A DNA stretch of 64,000 bases from Methylobacterium sp. J-067 (lineage in GTDB: Bacteria > Pseudomonadota > Alphaproteobacteria > Rhizobiales > Beijerinckiaceae). Positions 17,318 through 28,100 of the stretch are shown one piece after another. The stretch lies in assembly GCF_022829465.1 (NCBI RefSeq), contig NZ_JAKSXZ010000097.1, positions 62,001 to 126,000 of the forward strand, given 5' to 3'. The position numbers and the translations under genes are program-made. Position 1 is the first letter of the stretch. Each line of letters starts with the position of its first letter. The notes beneath the pieces are model-generated. The model had not been told where the DNA came from. It did not search any database and saw nothing but the letters and a program-made list of their open reading frames with translations.

Positions 17318-19801
17318 TCACGCCCGAACGAGCGGCACTTTGGGCACGGTCTTCACGCCGCCACCCGAACCGCCGCCGCCGCCCTTGTTGTCCTTGGGCG
17401 ACTTCTTCCGCGTCACCGACCGGGGCTTGGCGCGCTTGCGCTTGGCCGCGTTGGCGACGTCCTTCTCGGGCTTCGGCATGGCCGGACCCGCCGGGAACTC
17501 GAAGGTCAGCGAGTCCTTCTCGCCGGCCTTGGCCTCCTCGTCCTCCGGCTTGCGGACGACGACCTTCACGGCGCCGCCATCCTTCAGCCGGCCGAACAGC
17601 ACCTCGTCGGCGAGCGGCGTCTTGATCGTGGACTGGATCAGGCGGGCCATGGGCCGGGCGCCCATCGCGTCGTCGTAGCCATGCTCCACGAGCCAGTCGC
17701 GAGCCTCGTCCGACAGCTCGATGGTGACGTTGCGGTCGGCGAGCTGGGCTTCGAGCTGAAGCACGAACTTGTCCACCACCTTGGCCACGACCTCCTTCGG
17801 CAGGTGGCCGAACGAGATGATCGCATCGAGACGGTTGCGGAATTCCGGCGCGAACAGGCGGTTGATCGCCTCCACGTCGTCACCCGTGCGCTTGCTCTGC
17901 GTAAAGCCATAGGCCGACTTCGCGAGATCCGAGGCGCCCGCGTTCGACGTCATGATGATGATGACGTTGCGGAAATCGACCTGCTTGCCGTTGTGGTCGG
18001 TCAGCTTGCCGTGGTCCATCACCTGCAACAGGATGTTGAACAGGTCCGGGTGGGCCTTCTCGATCTCATCGAGCAGCAGCACGCAATGCGGATGCTGGTC
18101 GATGCCATCGGTGAGCAGGCCGCCCTGATCGAAGCCGACATAGCCGGGAGGCGCACCGATCAGCCGCGAGACGGTGTGCCGCTCCATGTATTCCGACATG
18201 TCGAAGCGCAGCATCTCGACGCCGAGAGACGCCGCCAATTGCTTGGCCGCCTCGGTCTTGCCGACGCCGGTTGGACCCGCGAACAGGTACGAGCCGATGG
18301 GCTTGTCCGGATCGCGCAGGCCGGCACGGGCGAGCTTGATCGCCGAGGTCAGCGCGTCGATCGCACCGGTCTGGCCGTAGACGACCCGCTTCAGGCTCTC
18401 GGTCAGGTTCTGGAGAACCACCGCGTCGTCCTTGGAGACGGTCTTCGGCGGGATGCGGGCCATCGTGGCGATGGTCGCCTCGATCTCCTTGACGCCGATG
18501 GTCCGCTTGCGGCGGGCCTCCGGCACCAGCATCTGCGAGGCACCGGTCTCGTCGATCACGTCGATCGCCTTGTCCGGCAGCTTGCGGTCGTTGATGTAGC
18601 GGGCCGACAGCTCCACCGCCGCCTTTACGGCGTCGCTCGTGTACTTGAGCTTGTGGAACTCCTCGAAATACGGGCGCAGACCCTTCACGATCTCGATCGC
18701 GTCCGGGATCGACGGCTCGTTGACGTCGATCTTCTGGAAGCGGCGCACCAGGGCGCGGTCCTTCTCGAAGTACTGGCGGTACTCCTTGTAGGTGGTCGAG
18801 CCGATGCAGCGCAGCGTCCCCGAGGCCAGGGCCGGCTTCAGCAGGTTCGAGGCATCCATCGCGCCGCCGGAGGTCGCACCGGCGCCGATCACCGTGTGGA
18901 TCTCGTCGATGAACATGATGGCGTTCGGGTGCGCCTCGATCTCCTTCATCACCTGCTTAAGGCGCTCCTCGAAGTCGCCCCGGTAGCGGGTGCCGGCGAG
19001 CAGCGTGCCCATATCGAGGGAGAACACCGTCGCCTCGGCCAGAACCTCCGGCACCTCGTGCTGGATGATCTTGCGAGCGAGGCCTTCCGCGATGGCGGTC
19101 TTGCCGACGCCGGGGTCGCCCACCAGCAGCGGGTTGTTCTTCTGGCGGCGGCAGAGAACCTGGATCGTCCGCTCCACCTCGGCGTGGCGGCCGATCAGCG
19201 GGTCGATCTTGCCGTCGCGGGCCTTCTTGTTGAGGTTGACGCAGTAGGCGTCCAGCGCGTCGCCCTTCTTCTTGGTGCCGCGCGGCTCGCCCTCGTCGCT
19301 CGGACGCTCGGCCGGACCTTCGTCCTCCGCCCCGCGCACCGGCTTCGAGTCGCTGGCGCCGGGGCGCTTGGCGATGCCGTGGCTGATGTAGTTGACCGCG
19401 TCGTAACGGGTCATGTCCTGCTCCTGCAGGAAGTAGGCGGCGTGGCTCTCGCGCTCGGCGAAGATCGCCACGAGCACGTTCGCGCCGGTCACTTCCTCGC
19501 GTCCCGACGATTGGACGTGGATCACCGCCCGCTGGATCACCCGCTGGAAGCCGGCCGTGGGCTTGGCGTCCTGGCGTCCGTCGCCGGTCAGGTTCGAGAG
19601 TTCGGTGTCGACGTATTCGACGAGGCTGCGCCGCAGCGTGTCGATCTCGACGTTGCAGGCCCGCATCACGGCGGCTGCGTCCTGGTCGTCCACCAGGGCG
19701 AGAAGCAGATGTTCGAGCGTCGCGTATTCGTGGCGGCGTTCGCCGGCCAGGGCGAGCGCCCGGTGAAGGGCTTGTTCTAGGCTGCGTGAGAAGCTTGGCA
19801 A
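17318..19801 (-). CDS. clpA: ATP-dependent Clp protease ATP-binding subunit ClpA
   Basis: An 827-residue AAA+ unfoldase that feeds ClpP. An N-terminal Clp_N repeat region (residues 1-150; [18 protein letters not shown]) binds ClpS. The first AAA module has GDPGVGKTA and the second GPTGVGKTE (Walker A), with FIDEIH and [11 protein letters not shown]alker B motifs. The start is TTG at 19801, which gives the canonical (M)PSFSRSL beginning and has an AGGACAGAGG ribosome site; the in-frame ATG at 19945 would run into clpS. A C-terminal Lys/Gly-rich tail of about 60 residues is long for the family. It lies 38 bp after clpS. Confidence 0.95.
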   Translation of the reverse strand: MPSFSRSLEQALHRALALAGERRHEYATLEHLLLALVDDQDAAAVMRACNVEIDTLRRSLVEYVDTELSNLTGDGRQDAKPTAGFQRVIQRAVIHVQSSGREEVTGANVLVAIFAERESHAAYFLQEQDMTRYDAVNYISHGIAKRPGASDSKPVRGAEDEGPAERPSDEGEPRGTKKKGDALDAYCVNLNKKARDGKIDPLIGRHAEVERTIQVLCRRQKNNPLLVGDPGVGKTAIAEGLARKIIQHEVPEVLAEATVFSLDMGTLLAGTRYRGDFEERLKQVMKEIEAHPNAIMFIDEIHTVIGAGATSGGAMDASNLLKPALASGTLRCIGSTTYKEYRQYFEKDRALVRRFQKIDVNEPSIPDAIEIVKGLRPYFEEFHKLKYTSDAVKAAVELSARYINDRKLPDKAIDVIDETGASQMLVPEARRKRTIGVKEIEATIATMARIPPKTVSKDDAVVLQNLTESLKRVVYGQTGAIDALTSAIKLARAGLRDPDKPIGSYLFAGPTGVGKTEAAKQLAASLGVEMLRFDMSEYMERHTVSRLIGAPPGYVGFDQGGLLTDGIDQHPHCVLLLDEIEKAHPDLFNILLQVMDHGKLTDHNGKQVDFRNVIIIMTSNAGASDLAKSAYGFTQSKRTGDDVEAINRLFAPEFRNRLDAIISFGHLPKEVVAKVVDKFVLQLEAQLADRNVTIELSDEARDWLVEHGYDDAMGARPMARLIQSTIKTPLADEVLFGRLKDGGAVKVVVRKPEDEEAKAGEKDSLTFEFPAGPAMPKPEKDVANAAKRKRAKPRSVTRKKSPKDNKGGGGGSGGGVKTVPKVPLVRA

Positions 19802-19839
19802 AGCGGGCCTCTGTCCTTCGTGCCTACCGCGAGCGGCGC

Positions 19840-20226
19840 CTATTTCTTTTCCATAACGCACTGGAGAGGATGTTGGTGCTTGCGGGCAAAGTCCATGACC
19901 TGCGTCACCTTGGTCTCCGCGACCTCGTAGGTGAACACCCCGCACTCACCGACGCCGTTCTGGTGAACATGCATCATGATCCGGTACGCGTCTTCGTGGT
20001 TCTTGTTGAAGAACCGCTCCACGACGAGCACCACGAATTCCATCGGGGTGTAGTCGTCGTTGAGGAGAAGGACGCGGTAAAGGCTTGGCCGCTTCGTGCG
20101 CGGCTTGGTGCGGGTGATGATGGCGGTGTTCGAGCGGTCATCGCCCCCCGGCTCCCGTGAACCCGTGGCCGTGATCGCGAACGCCGTCCGCACTTGCTCC
20201 GTTCCCATCATCGGGACCCGTGTCAT
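19840..20226 (-). CDS. clpS: ATP-dependent Clp protease adaptor ClpS
   Basis: A 128-residue adaptor that delivers N-degron substrates to ClpA. The core domain begins near residue 48 ([18 protein letters not shown]) and includes the N-end-rule pocket segment [15 protein letters not shown] and the closing [17 protein letters not shown]. About 45 disordered residues precede it, longer than in E. coli. ATG at 20226 is used; 20211 is an alternative. It sits just upstream of clpA in the same orientation. Confidence 0.94.
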   Translation of the reverse strand: MTRVPMMGTEQVRTAFAITATGSREPGGDDRSNTAIITRTKPRTKRPSLYRVLLLNDDYTPMEFVVLVVERFFNKNHEDAYRIMMHVHQNGVGECGVFTYEVAETKVTQVMDFARKHQHPLQCVMEKK

Positions 20227-20453
20227 ATCCGTCGAACCGATCCCTTGCGGCAGGCCAGACCGTCCCCCGAAGCTCTCCGGCGATCGGTGGAATCGGCGCT
20301 GTCCGACCGAACCTTCGTCGCGTGACATCCAATCTACAGACCGTGAGCCGACTTCGCCAGACGCCTGCGCGCTCGTGTCCGCAGATAGGGTCGTCCGTAC
20401 CGGTGCGCAGGCCCTTGGGGTGCGGCGAAACACGTCCGCTGGCGGCGTCGGTG

Positions 20454-20762
20454 TCACGGGAGGCGCCGTGGCCCCGCCGGGCGCAGGAGATGGCCGAACA
20501 AGGCGGTGACCTGGTCGCTCAGCACCACCGAGCGGGCTAGCGCCCGTCCGGTCATGCGCTGGACGAGGTCTCCCTGCAGCGTCAGCGCCTCGCCGGGGTT
20601 GCGGCAGGCGGCCAGGCGCCCGGCCGTGGCCACCAAATCGTCGTAGCTCTGCTTGCCGAGATCGAGCCATTCCAGCCCGATGATCTGCGCCGTGCGGACC
20701 GCCGCCCCGGTGCCCCGCAGGGCGGTGGCGCCCACCGAGGGGGTGGCGAAGGGCTGCTGCAT
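20454..20762 (-). CDS. Small phasin-like protein
   Basis: A 102-residue protein, largely helical and alanine-rich. The segment [35 protein letters not shown] has the spacing of phasin (Phasin_2) helices that coat polyhydroxyalkanoate granules, but the match is judged by eye and the protein is short. ATG at 20762 has an excellent AAGGAGG ribosome site seven bases upstream; the longer frame to 20840 lacks one. It is monocistronic, upstream of clpS with 227 bp between. Confidence 0.6.
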   Translation of the reverse strand: MQQPFATPSVGATALRGTGAAVRTAQIIGLEWLDLGKQSYDDLVATAGRLAACRNPGEALTLQGDLVQRMTGRALARSVVLSDQVTALFGHLLRPAGPRRLP

Positions 20763-20905
20763 CGTGCGCCTCCTTCCGGCGAGCCGGCCACGGCGGCGTT
20801 CCTGTGCGTCGGGCGGCATTCGAGTTTGTGCGCCGCCCACGGCACCGTCAAGTCACCGGCAAGCGGCCCGGGGGCCTGCAAGAAAAGCGTTCACCGTCAA
20901 TCCGA

Positions 20906-20921
20906 TTAACCCGCCCGTAAC
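20906..20921. promoter_or_regulatory. Near-consensus CtrA-like box upstream of the D,D-carboxypeptidase gene
   Basis: TTAA, seven bases, GTAAC: one mismatch to the CtrA consensus TTAA-N7-TTAAC. It lies between the divergent phasin-like and carboxypeptidase genes, about 105 bp before the latter. Binding is speculative. Confidence 0.3.
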
Positions 20922-21026
20922 CGCGCCGCCGCATGGTTCTGGGGATGCGGACGTACCACCACGACGGGCGTCCTTGAGAGGGGCGGGGGCCGGTGCGGAA
21001 CCGGCACGGCAAGGGCGTTCGGGCGC

Positions 21027-22499
21027 ATGCGTATGGTAGTAGTTCCCGGCCTGACGGCCCGCGCGGTTCCGGCCGCGCTGGTCGCGGTAGCGGTCCTGAC
21101 GTCGCTCACCTCACCCGCCGACGCGCGGCGCGGCCGCCACCACCGGCACGCCGCCCATGCCAAGCACGCCACGGGCGGCGGATACAATCCGCCCTACGCG
21201 GCGATGGTCGTCGACGCCAAGACCGGCAAGACGCTCCATGCCGTCAACGAGGACGCGCTGCGCCATCCGGCCTCGATCACCAAGGTGATGACGCTCTACA
21301 TGCTTTTCGAGCAGATGGAGCGTGGCAAGTACGCCCTCGATTCCGAACTGACCATGACGCCCCACGCGGCCGCCCAGGCGCCGTCGAAGCTCGGCCTGCG
21401 CCCCGGCCAGACGATCTCCGTCGAGGACGCGATCAAGGCGATCGTCACCAAGTCCGCGAACGACGTGGCCTGCGCCATCGGCGAGAACATCGCCGGCTCG
21501 GAGGAGCGCTTCGCCGAGATGATGACGGCGAAGGCCCATGCGCTCGGCATGAGCCGCACGCACTACGCCAACGCCTCCGGCCTGCCCGACCCGGACCAGC
21601 TCACCACCGCCCGCGACCTGACGATCCTCGCCCGTGCGATCCAGGACCGCTTCCCGCGCTACTACCGCTACTTCCAGACCCGCTCCTTTGCCTTCCGCGG
21701 CCGGGTCATCGGCAACCACAACCATCTGCTCGGCAACGTCGAGGGCGTGGACGGCATCAAGACCGGGTACACCCGCGATTCCGGCTTCAACCTGATGACG
21801 GCGGCGAAGTCCGACGGGCACCAGATCGTCGCCATCGTGCTCGGCGGCCGCTCCGGCGCCAGCCGCGACCAGATCATGGCCAAGCTCGTGCGTGCCAACC
21901 TGCCGGTGGCCTATGCCGGCGCCCGCACCGCGCCGCCGGTCGTGGAGGTCGCCGAACGCGCCCGCCCGGCCGTGGTCGCCGACGCCGTGTCGCGCACCCG
22001 CACCCAGATCGCCTCGGCCGAGGACGAGGACGTCGAGACCACGAATTCCACGGGCGAGCCGCTGGACATCTCCCCGTCCCGCACGACGACGCCCGGCGGC
22101 GGTCGCCTCCAGGCCCTGCCGAAGGCCGCCCAGGCCTATGCGGCGCAGGCCGCCCAGCCGGCCTTCCCGAACAGCGGCAAGATCGTCGCCCGCGTCGGCT
22201 CGAACGAGCGCGACGAGCCGCCGAAGCCCCTCGTCGGCCCCAAGGTGACGCCCAGCGCCTGGGTGATCCAGCTCGGCGCGATGGACGACGAGGACAAGGC
22301 ACGCAGCATGCTCGCCCAGGCCCGCGCCAAGGTCGGCGGCAGCCTCTCGAAGGCGGCGCCCTACACGGTAAAGGTCGAGCATGGCGGCGCCACGCTCTAC
22401 CGCGCCCGGTTCTCGGGCTTCGCCGAGCAGGAGACGGCGCAGGATGCCTGCGTGGCGCTCAAGCGCAGCGGCTTCAGTTGCTTCGCCACGCGTAGCTGA
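21027..22499 (+). CDS. D-alanyl-D-alanine carboxypeptidase with C-terminal SPOR domain
   Basis: A 490-residue class-C low-molecular-weight penicillin-binding protein that trims stem peptides in the periplasm. A signal peptide ends near ADA-RR (residue 33). The three active-site motifs are intact: SITK at 83-86, SAN at 143-145 and KTG at 244-246. A proline/alanine linker follows the catalytic domain. The last 80 residues (WVIQLGAMDDEDKARSML to SGFSCFATRS) form a SPOR repeat, which in other proteins binds denuded septal glycan, so it probably acts at the division site. Transcribed alone. Confidence 0.92.
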   Translation: MRMVVVPGLTARAVPAALVAVAVLTSLTSPADARRGRHHRHAAHAKHATGGGYNPPYAAMVVDAKTGKTLHAVNEDALRHPASITKVMTLYMLFEQMERGKYALDSELTMTPHAAAQAPSKLGLRPGQTISVEDAIKAIVTKSANDVACAIGENIAGSEERFAEMMTAKAHALGMSRTHYANASGLPDPDQLTTARDLTILARAIQDRFPRYYRYFQTRSFAFRGRVIGNHNHLLGNVEGVDGIKTGYTRDSGFNLMTAAKSDGHQIVAIVLGGRSGASRDQIMAKLVRANLPVAYAGARTAPPVVEVAERARPAVVADAVSRTRTQIASAEDEDVETTNSTGEPLDISPSRTTTPGGGRLQALPKAAQAYAAQAAQPAFPNSGKIVARVGSNERDEPPKPLVGPKVTPSAWVIQLGAMDDEDKARSMLAQARAKVGGSLSKAAPYTVKVEHGGATLYRARFSGFAEQETAQDACVALKRSGFSCFATRS

Positions 22500-22500
22500 T

Positions 22501-22519
22501 GGGCCCTCGGAAACGGCCC
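22501..22519 (+). terminator. Possible terminator after the carboxypeptidase gene
   Basis: GGGCC (22501-22505) pairs with GGCCC (22515-22519) around a nine-base loop directly after the stop codon. Only a weak T-containing stretch follows. The gap to the convergent J-domain gene is about 110 bp. Confidence 0.3.
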
Positions 22520-22612
22520 TTCAAGACATTTCGTTCAGCATCATTTCCGACGCAACGCTGGCTCCGTGAAGGGGCCGGGCCGTGTGACGCAACCTGGCAA
22601 CGCGCGTGGAGT

Positions 22613-23323
22613 TCAGCGATGTCGGTTCAGCAATCGATCCCGGGCCGCGTTGAGCCGCGCCGCCCCCTCGGCGCTTCCCCCCTGGTCGGGGTGGGCGCGC
22701 TTCATCAGCGTCCGGTGGGCCGTCCGGATCTCCTGAGCGGGCGCCCCGCGCTCAAGCCCCAGGATCTGGTACGCCTCCTCCTGAGACATCGCCCCTGGCT
22801 TCGCCGGTCCGCCCGGCCCCGCGTCGCGATCACGCTCAGCGTCTACACGCCATCCGGGCGCCCGGCGGTCGAGATAAGCCTCTAGGATCGTCGCGCCCTC
22901 CGCGTCCTCCAGCTTGCAGAGGCGGAGGAGCCGCACCAGCGTCGTCAGATCGAGGGCGTCGAGCCGCGCCCCGCCGAGCGGGCCGGAGCGCACGCGCCCT
23001 CCGGCGAAGGTGCCGTCCGGGTAAACGACGATTGCGACGAGCCGGGTGCGGACGCTGCGCCCCGACGCCTGCCGTTTCGGGACGAGGGCGCGGAACCGCC
23101 GCCCGATCCCCTCCGGCCCTTCCAGGCTCCACAGGCCGGCGATCCCAAACAGGGCGGCGATCAACAGGTTGCCGTGGAGCATGAAGAAGCCGGCGGCGGC
23201 CAGCGCCGCCCAGCCCGCGAGGAGATGGCGCGGGAAGACGGCCAGTGCCGCGCCGAACCCGCCCTTCTGCTGCGAGAGCCACCAAAGCACGCCGCAGCCG
23301 ATCAGTCCGAGCAACAGGAGCAT
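22613..23323 (-). CDS. Membrane-anchored J-domain protein
   Basis: A 236-residue co-chaperone-like protein. Two hydrophobic segments occupy roughly residues 1-17 and 30-65. A middle domain with ARLDALDLTTLVRLLRLCKLED follows, then a C-terminal J domain of about 55 residues (EEAYQILGLERGAPAQEIRTA) with the essential HPD tripeptide in KRAHPDQGG. A J domain at the C-terminus of an anchored protein resembles DjlA or Tim14 layouts; it would recruit DnaK to the inner membrane. It follows the HtrA-like protease gene on the same strand by 51 bp, suggesting a quality-control pair. Confidence 0.85.
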   Translation of the reverse strand: MLLLLGLIGCGVLWWLSQQKGGFGAALAVFPRHLLAGWAALAAAGFFMLHGNLLIAALFGIAGLWSLEGPEGIGRRFRALVPKRQASGRSVRTRLVAIVVYPDGTFAGGRVRSGPLGGARLDALDLTTLVRLLRLCKLEDAEGATILEAYLDRRAPGWRVDAERDRDAGPGGPAKPGAMSQEEAYQILGLERGAPAQEIRTAHRTLMKRAHPDQGGSAEGAARLNAARDRLLNRHR

Positions 23324-23374
23324 CGGCGGCCTACACCGGGTCCGGCAAGGCGGAGATCATCGGGAGGGCGCGCA

Positions 23375-24508
23375 TCATTGCCGGTTCTCCGCCACGTCCG
23401 TCGTGCCGACGCGGACCTGCCGCAGCCGGCCGTCTCGCAGGATGCCGAGTTCCACGCTCGCGCCGATACCGGCCTCGGCGATAGCGGCCGTGAGATCCGC
23501 CAGACGATGCACGTCGCGCCCGCCGGCCGAGACGATGACGTCGCCGACCGTGCCGGTCTGGGCATCGACGCCCCGGATGCCGGCCTGGGCGGCGGGCGAA
23601 CCGCGCAGCACCCGCAGGACCACCACCCCGTCGATCCCGAGCCGCGCGGCGGTCGCCTCCTGCCCGGCGATGATGCCGATGCCGGGGTTGCGCACCCGGC
23701 CGGCGCGGATCAGCTCCGGCACGACCCGGTTCACGACATCGACCGGAATCGCGAAGCCGATCCCGGCGCTGGCGCCGGAGGGCGAGACGATGGCCGTGTT
23801 CACGCCGATCAGCCGCCCGGCCGAATCGAGCAACGGGCCGCCGGAATTGCCGGGGTTGATGGCGGCATCCGTCTGGATCACCCCCGAGACCTCGCGCCCC
23901 TCGCTCGTCGGCATCCGGCGGCGCACGGCGCTGATGACGCCGGTCGTGAGCGTGTGGTCCAGGCCAAACGGATTGCCGATGGCGAAGGTCGACTGGCCGA
24001 CCTTCAGATCGGCCGAGGTGCCGATGGCCAACGGCGGCGGCAGGTGCGCGGTGCGCCCGAGCTGCAGCACGGCGAGGTCGTAGGACGGCGCCATGCCGAC
24101 GAGGGTGGCGGGCACCACGTCGCCCGAACTGAGCCGCACCGACACCGAGCCGCCCGATTGCGCGGCGGCCTGCACCACATGGGTGTTGGTGACGACATGG
24201 CCCGCGCCGTCCCAGACGAAGCCGGTGCCGGTCTGCGTGCCGCCGCCCTGGCCCTCGTCCTCGTTCTCGATGTCGAGGAGCCCGCGATCCTGCGCGGCGG
24301 ATTGGGCGAAGACGTGGACCACCGAGGGGCTCGCCCGCTCGAACAGGGCGATGGTCGTCTGCTCCGACCCGGCGAGGTCGCCCCGGGCCGCGATGAGGCG
24401 GGGCGTGCTGGCCGAGTACAGCAAAGGTGTGACGTAAGGTTGCACCACCGCCAGTCCGAGCAGCAGCAGGACCAGCGCGAGCACGAGGCGTCGGGTGCGG
24501 TCCGGCAC
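23375..24508 (-). CDS. HtrA/DegP-like serine protease with PDZ domain
   Basis: A 377-residue trypsin-like S1C protease. An N-terminal hydrophobic helix (about residues 8-30) anchors or exports it. The catalytic triad reads H110 (VTNTHVV), D144 (SYDLAVLQL) and S222 (NPGNSGGPLL). A single PDZ domain occupies about residues 265-365, so the layout is DegS-like rather than DegP-like with two PDZ domains. It probably acts in the periplasm on misfolded or regulatory substrates. Upstream of it lies a 400-bp gene-free stretch. Confidence 0.9.
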   Translation of the reverse strand: MPDRTRRLVLALVLLLLGLAVVQPYVTPLLYSASTPRLIAARGDLAGSEQTTIALFERASPSVVHVFAQSAAQDRGLLDIENEDEGQGGGTQTGTGFVWDGAGHVVTNTHVVQAAAQSGGSVSVRLSSGDVVPATLVGMAPSYDLAVLQLGRTAHLPPPLAIGTSADLKVGQSTFAIGNPFGLDHTLTTGVISAVRRRMPTSEGREVSGVIQTDAAINPGNSGGPLLDSAGRLIGVNTAIVSPSGASAGIGFAIPVDVVNRVVPELIRAGRVRNPGIGIIAGQEATAARLGIDGVVVLRVLRGSPAAQAGIRGVDAQTGTVGDVIVSAGGRDVHRLADLTAAIAEAGIGASVELGILRDGRLRQVRVGTTDVAENRQ

Positions 24509-24909
24509 GTATTTCTCCGAGGCGATGGACGAGGGAACGGCGGGTGAGCGCGGCCTTAAGTGGGCGTTCAGCTTCGAAGCGTCAACAAGTCCCCATGTGC
24601 CGATGCGGTTCGGCTACAGCCACCTCCGCCGCGTCGGGGCAGCTAACGGAATGGTCATGTTTCGGGTGTGACAATCATCATAAGTGCAGTGCAGTGAATT
24701 CGTCCCCAAATCCAGTCGCGGCCATCTAAAGCGGCCACATCTCCGCCGCGAAGGTGGAGCCGACCGGAAAAGCGGCGCGAATTGATCTCAAAGCTGCCTC
24801 ACAGAAGCTTGTATCTGCCGCCATCATACTGCTGCTGGCCCGCCCGGGTCTACGGCGGGACAGCGTCCGACTCCGAAGTCGGCGTTTCTCGAAGGAAGAG
24901 TTCGTCACC
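24509..24909. other. 401-bp intergenic region between protease and small conserved gene
   Basis: No convincing coding frame. Composition is clearly less GC-rich than neighbouring genes in 24640-24720. It holds a short direct repeat (GTGCAGTGCAGTG near 24685) and, close to the right-hand gene, a perfect 6-bp hairpin. It must contain the divergent promoters of the protease and of the small gene at 24910. No tRNA-like cloverleaf was found. Confidence 0.5.
24867..24882 (+). promoter_or_regulatory. Leader hairpin upstream of the small conserved gene
   Basis: CCGACT, loop CCGA, AGTCGG: a perfect 6-bp stem with a tetraloop, 27 bases before the start codon and just before the GGAAGAG ribosome site. 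It could affect translation or mRNA stability. Confidence 0.35.
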
Positions 24910-25125
24910 ATGGAAACCGAAGCTCTCGAACGCCCTGCCGATCTGACGATCTGGCGCACGGCTCCGGCGAGCGCTCCGCTCGCGCAACCCGAGCGGTACG
25001 GCACCCTGCGCGAGGCGATTGCCGCCGCTGCGGGCGCCCTGACCGATCCGGCCAAGCAGCCCTGGATCATCACCGAGGAGGGCGAGATTCTCTCCCCGAA
25101 CTGGATTCGCACCTACCTGAACTGA
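24910..25125 (+). CDS. Small protein of unknown function
   Basis: A 71-residue soluble protein, not recognised as a named family. It has an aromatic/acidic pattern: LTIWRTAP near the start, YGTLREAIAAAAGAL (helix) in the middle and PWIITEEGEILSPNWIRTYL at the end. The last block looks like the short strand-turn ending seen in many small alphaproteobacterial proteins whose genes respond to stress, but that is only an impression. Start chosen at 24910 with GGAAGAG upstream. It converges on jetC, 51 bp away. Confidence 0.7.
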   Translation: METEALERPADLTIWRTAPASAPLAQPERYGTLREAIAAAAGALTDPAKQPWIITEEGEILSPNWIRTYLN

Positions 25126-25176
25126 TCATCGGGGATTGCGGGGATGGCGAGACAGCCCACCCCGCACCCTCCCGGG

Positions 25177-28100
25177 CTATTCCGCGGCGTCCTGCCGGCG
25201 GAAGCCCTCGATCCCCCGGTGGTCGGGGTTGATCGCCTGAAGCGCCCGCCGCGCGGCCTCGAGCGGATGCTCGGATTCGATCCGGACGGCGGTGAGGTCC
25301 GGGCTCTTGTAGACCGTGACGATGGTGTCCATCACCTCGGTGAGGGTGGTGCGCTTGTCCTCCGGCGCCGCGATCAGCAATTGCAGCCCCCACGCCCGAT
25401 AGAGATCGACCAGCGCCTGGGAATTGCGCACGTCGAGCTTCGAGAACGCCTCGTCCAGCAGGCAAAGGCCCAGCCCCGAATGCTCCGAGCCCGGCCGGTC
25501 GCCGGGGTAGTAGGCGCTCGCCAGCGACGCCGCGATGGCCACGTAGAACGGCGCCTGCGCCTCGCCGCCGGAGCCCCGCAGGGCGCGGGCCGACATCGTC
25601 GTCCGGTTGCCCGCCTTGTCCTTCATCCCGATCTCGTAGACGAAGTAGTTGCGGTAATCGGCGAGCCGGTTCGCATCCTCCTCGCCCGCGATCAGCGCCG
25701 TGATCTCCGCGAGCGCCGAGGCCATCGGCCCCTCGACTTCCCCCGTTAGCAGCGCTTGCGCCGCCTCCGGCGAGCGCGCGGCCTCCACCGCCAGGGCGTG
25801 GACCGCCGCATACCGCCGGTCCACCGCCGCCTCGAAGGCGTAGGTCTGGCCGGTGAAGGAGCGGGCGGACAGGCGCTCGTTCAGGGCCGCCAGCCGCGTA
25901 TGGACGCGCTCGAACCGGTCCGCGAGGCGGGCCAGCAGATCCTCCGTCATCAGCCGGCGCATCTCGGCCTCGGCGCGGGCCGCCTGATCGCGGTAGCGGC
26001 GCAGCTCGTGGCCCTCCACCGCCTCATATTCCCGCCGCACCCAGGCGAACCCCTCGATGGCCGGCACGTCGCCGGCCCGCAGCGGATTCTCGATTCGCCA
26101 TGTCGCGCAGGCCTCGGCGAGTTCGCGCTCGGCCACGCGACCATGGGAGCGCGCCGCCTCGGCCGCCTCGCGGGACCGGCTGCGCTCGGCTGCGGCGAGC
26201 GCCCCGGCGCTCTTCGGATCGAGCCCCGACAGTGCCTTGCGTGCGGCGGCGACGATGGTCGGGTCGAACACCTCCATCCGCGCCACGCGAACCCGCGCGG
26301 CATCGCCGCCCGCGCATTGCCGCAGCGCCCCGCGCCTTGCGGCGAAGGCGGCACGGGCCGCCTCGCGCATCGTGCCCACGCGGGCCTTCAGCGCAGCCTC
26401 GTCGGCGAGCATCCGGTCGAGCTTTGGCTCCAGATCCTCGGAGAGTTCGCGCAGGTAGGCCACGCGCTCCGCGTTCAGCGCCGCGATCTCCGCGTCGAGC
26501 CCGCCGGTGTCGCGCTTCACGATCTCGGCGCGCTCGGTCTGCAGGGACCGGCGGCGGCCGTCGAGCCCGTCGAGTTCCCCGCGCAGGGTGTCGATGTCGT
26601 CGAGGCCGCGCTCGATCCGCGCGCGGATCGCCGCCGCCGTGCGCGCCGCCTCGCGCAGCACCGCCGCCTCGCCGCGCAGGCGCCGCGCCGCGGCGACCGC
26701 GTTTTCATGGACGCGGCGGCTCTCCGGCGTCGGGCCGCGATGGCCGCGCGTCATCATCAGATCGACGCTGCGCGTCACCGAATAGGCCATTCCGGCCGTC
26801 GTGCGACCGCTCGGCGCCACGGCGCGGGAGAGCCGCGCCAACTCGGCGTCGTTGCGGGCGAGGTCGTAGCCGCCGATCCGCACGCCGAGGAAGGCGCGGG
26901 CATGGGGGTCGCTCGATTCGACGACCGACATGGCGCCATCGTCGTCGTATCGCGCGCGCTGGCGGGCCGTGTCGGTGGTCTTCACGAGGATGCAGCGGTG
27001 GAAACGGTCGCGTCCCGCCTGCAGGACGCCGAACGCCTCCTCCAGCCGGTCGGGCTCCACGATCAGCGCCTCGCGGGCGCGGCCGAGCAGCGCCTCGATG
27101 GCCGGGCCCCAGGTCGGGTCCACGATCTCGGCCCGCTCGCAGATCGCGACCGCTTCGATGCCCTTGCGCTCCAGTTCGGCGCGGAAGGCCAGCGTGTCCG
27201 AGGACAAGCGCGCGCCCGTGCCCGCGCCGGGACGCGGGGCGGTGCGCTCGGCCTCGGCCTCGGCGCTGCGGGCCTTGAGGGCGGCGTCCTCGGCAGCCCG
27301 TTCCAGCGCCTCGTCGAAGGGGGCGAGGCGTGCCAGGCCCTCGATCAGTTCGGCGAGGGGCCCGTCCGAGCGCAGGATCTCGTCCGGCGGGGTGTCCTTG
27401 CGCAGGCTCGCGCGGGCGCAGGCCTCGGCGAGGCGAGCCGCCTGCGGCGCCACCGGCCGCAGCACGGGCGCCACGGATTGCAGCCGCGCCATCTGCCCGG
27501 CGAGGGAGACGAGATCGCCGACGCGGCCGGCGAAGTCCTTGCGGTCGCGCTCCAGCATGGAGAGGCCGAGATCGGCGGCGGTGAGCCGCTCGCCCATCGC
27601 CTGTCCGGCCTTCAGCGCCTTCTTCTCCGCGATCTCGCGGTCGATGTCGCGCACGAAGCCGCGGCTGTCGGCGACGCGCTCGCGGGCGACGCGCAACGTG
27701 TCGGCGCCCTCGCGTAGCTTCTCGCGCACGGCGGTGAGGTCGAGGGTGCGACGGCGGAGTTCCGCCACCGCCGCCCGCAACTCGTGTTCGGCCGAGGCGA
27801 CGACCGCCTCGCCCCACGCCTCGTACCGGTCGCGCAGGCGCTTCAGCCGGATCAGCCGCGCCTCCAACTCGCCCAAGGTATCGAGGAGCGACTTCCAGGT
27901 GGCGATGGACTGGCGGACCCGGTCGACGTTCAGGGGCTCGGGGTCGAGCACGAAGGCGCGGACGAAGGCGCTGGTGTCGAAGATCGGCTTGAACGCCACC
28001 GCGTTGGCGAAGCTGCGCAGAAAGTGGCGCGGCTCGGGCGCGGGCGCCCCCTCGCGCAGGGTCGCGAGGAGGTCGGCGGTGAAGCGCTCGCCGGAGGTGC

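Noticed and set aside
24509..24909. A tRNA or riboswitch in the gap
   Set aside because: No cloverleaf, T-arm consensus or known riboswitch core was recognised; only a simple hairpin is supported.
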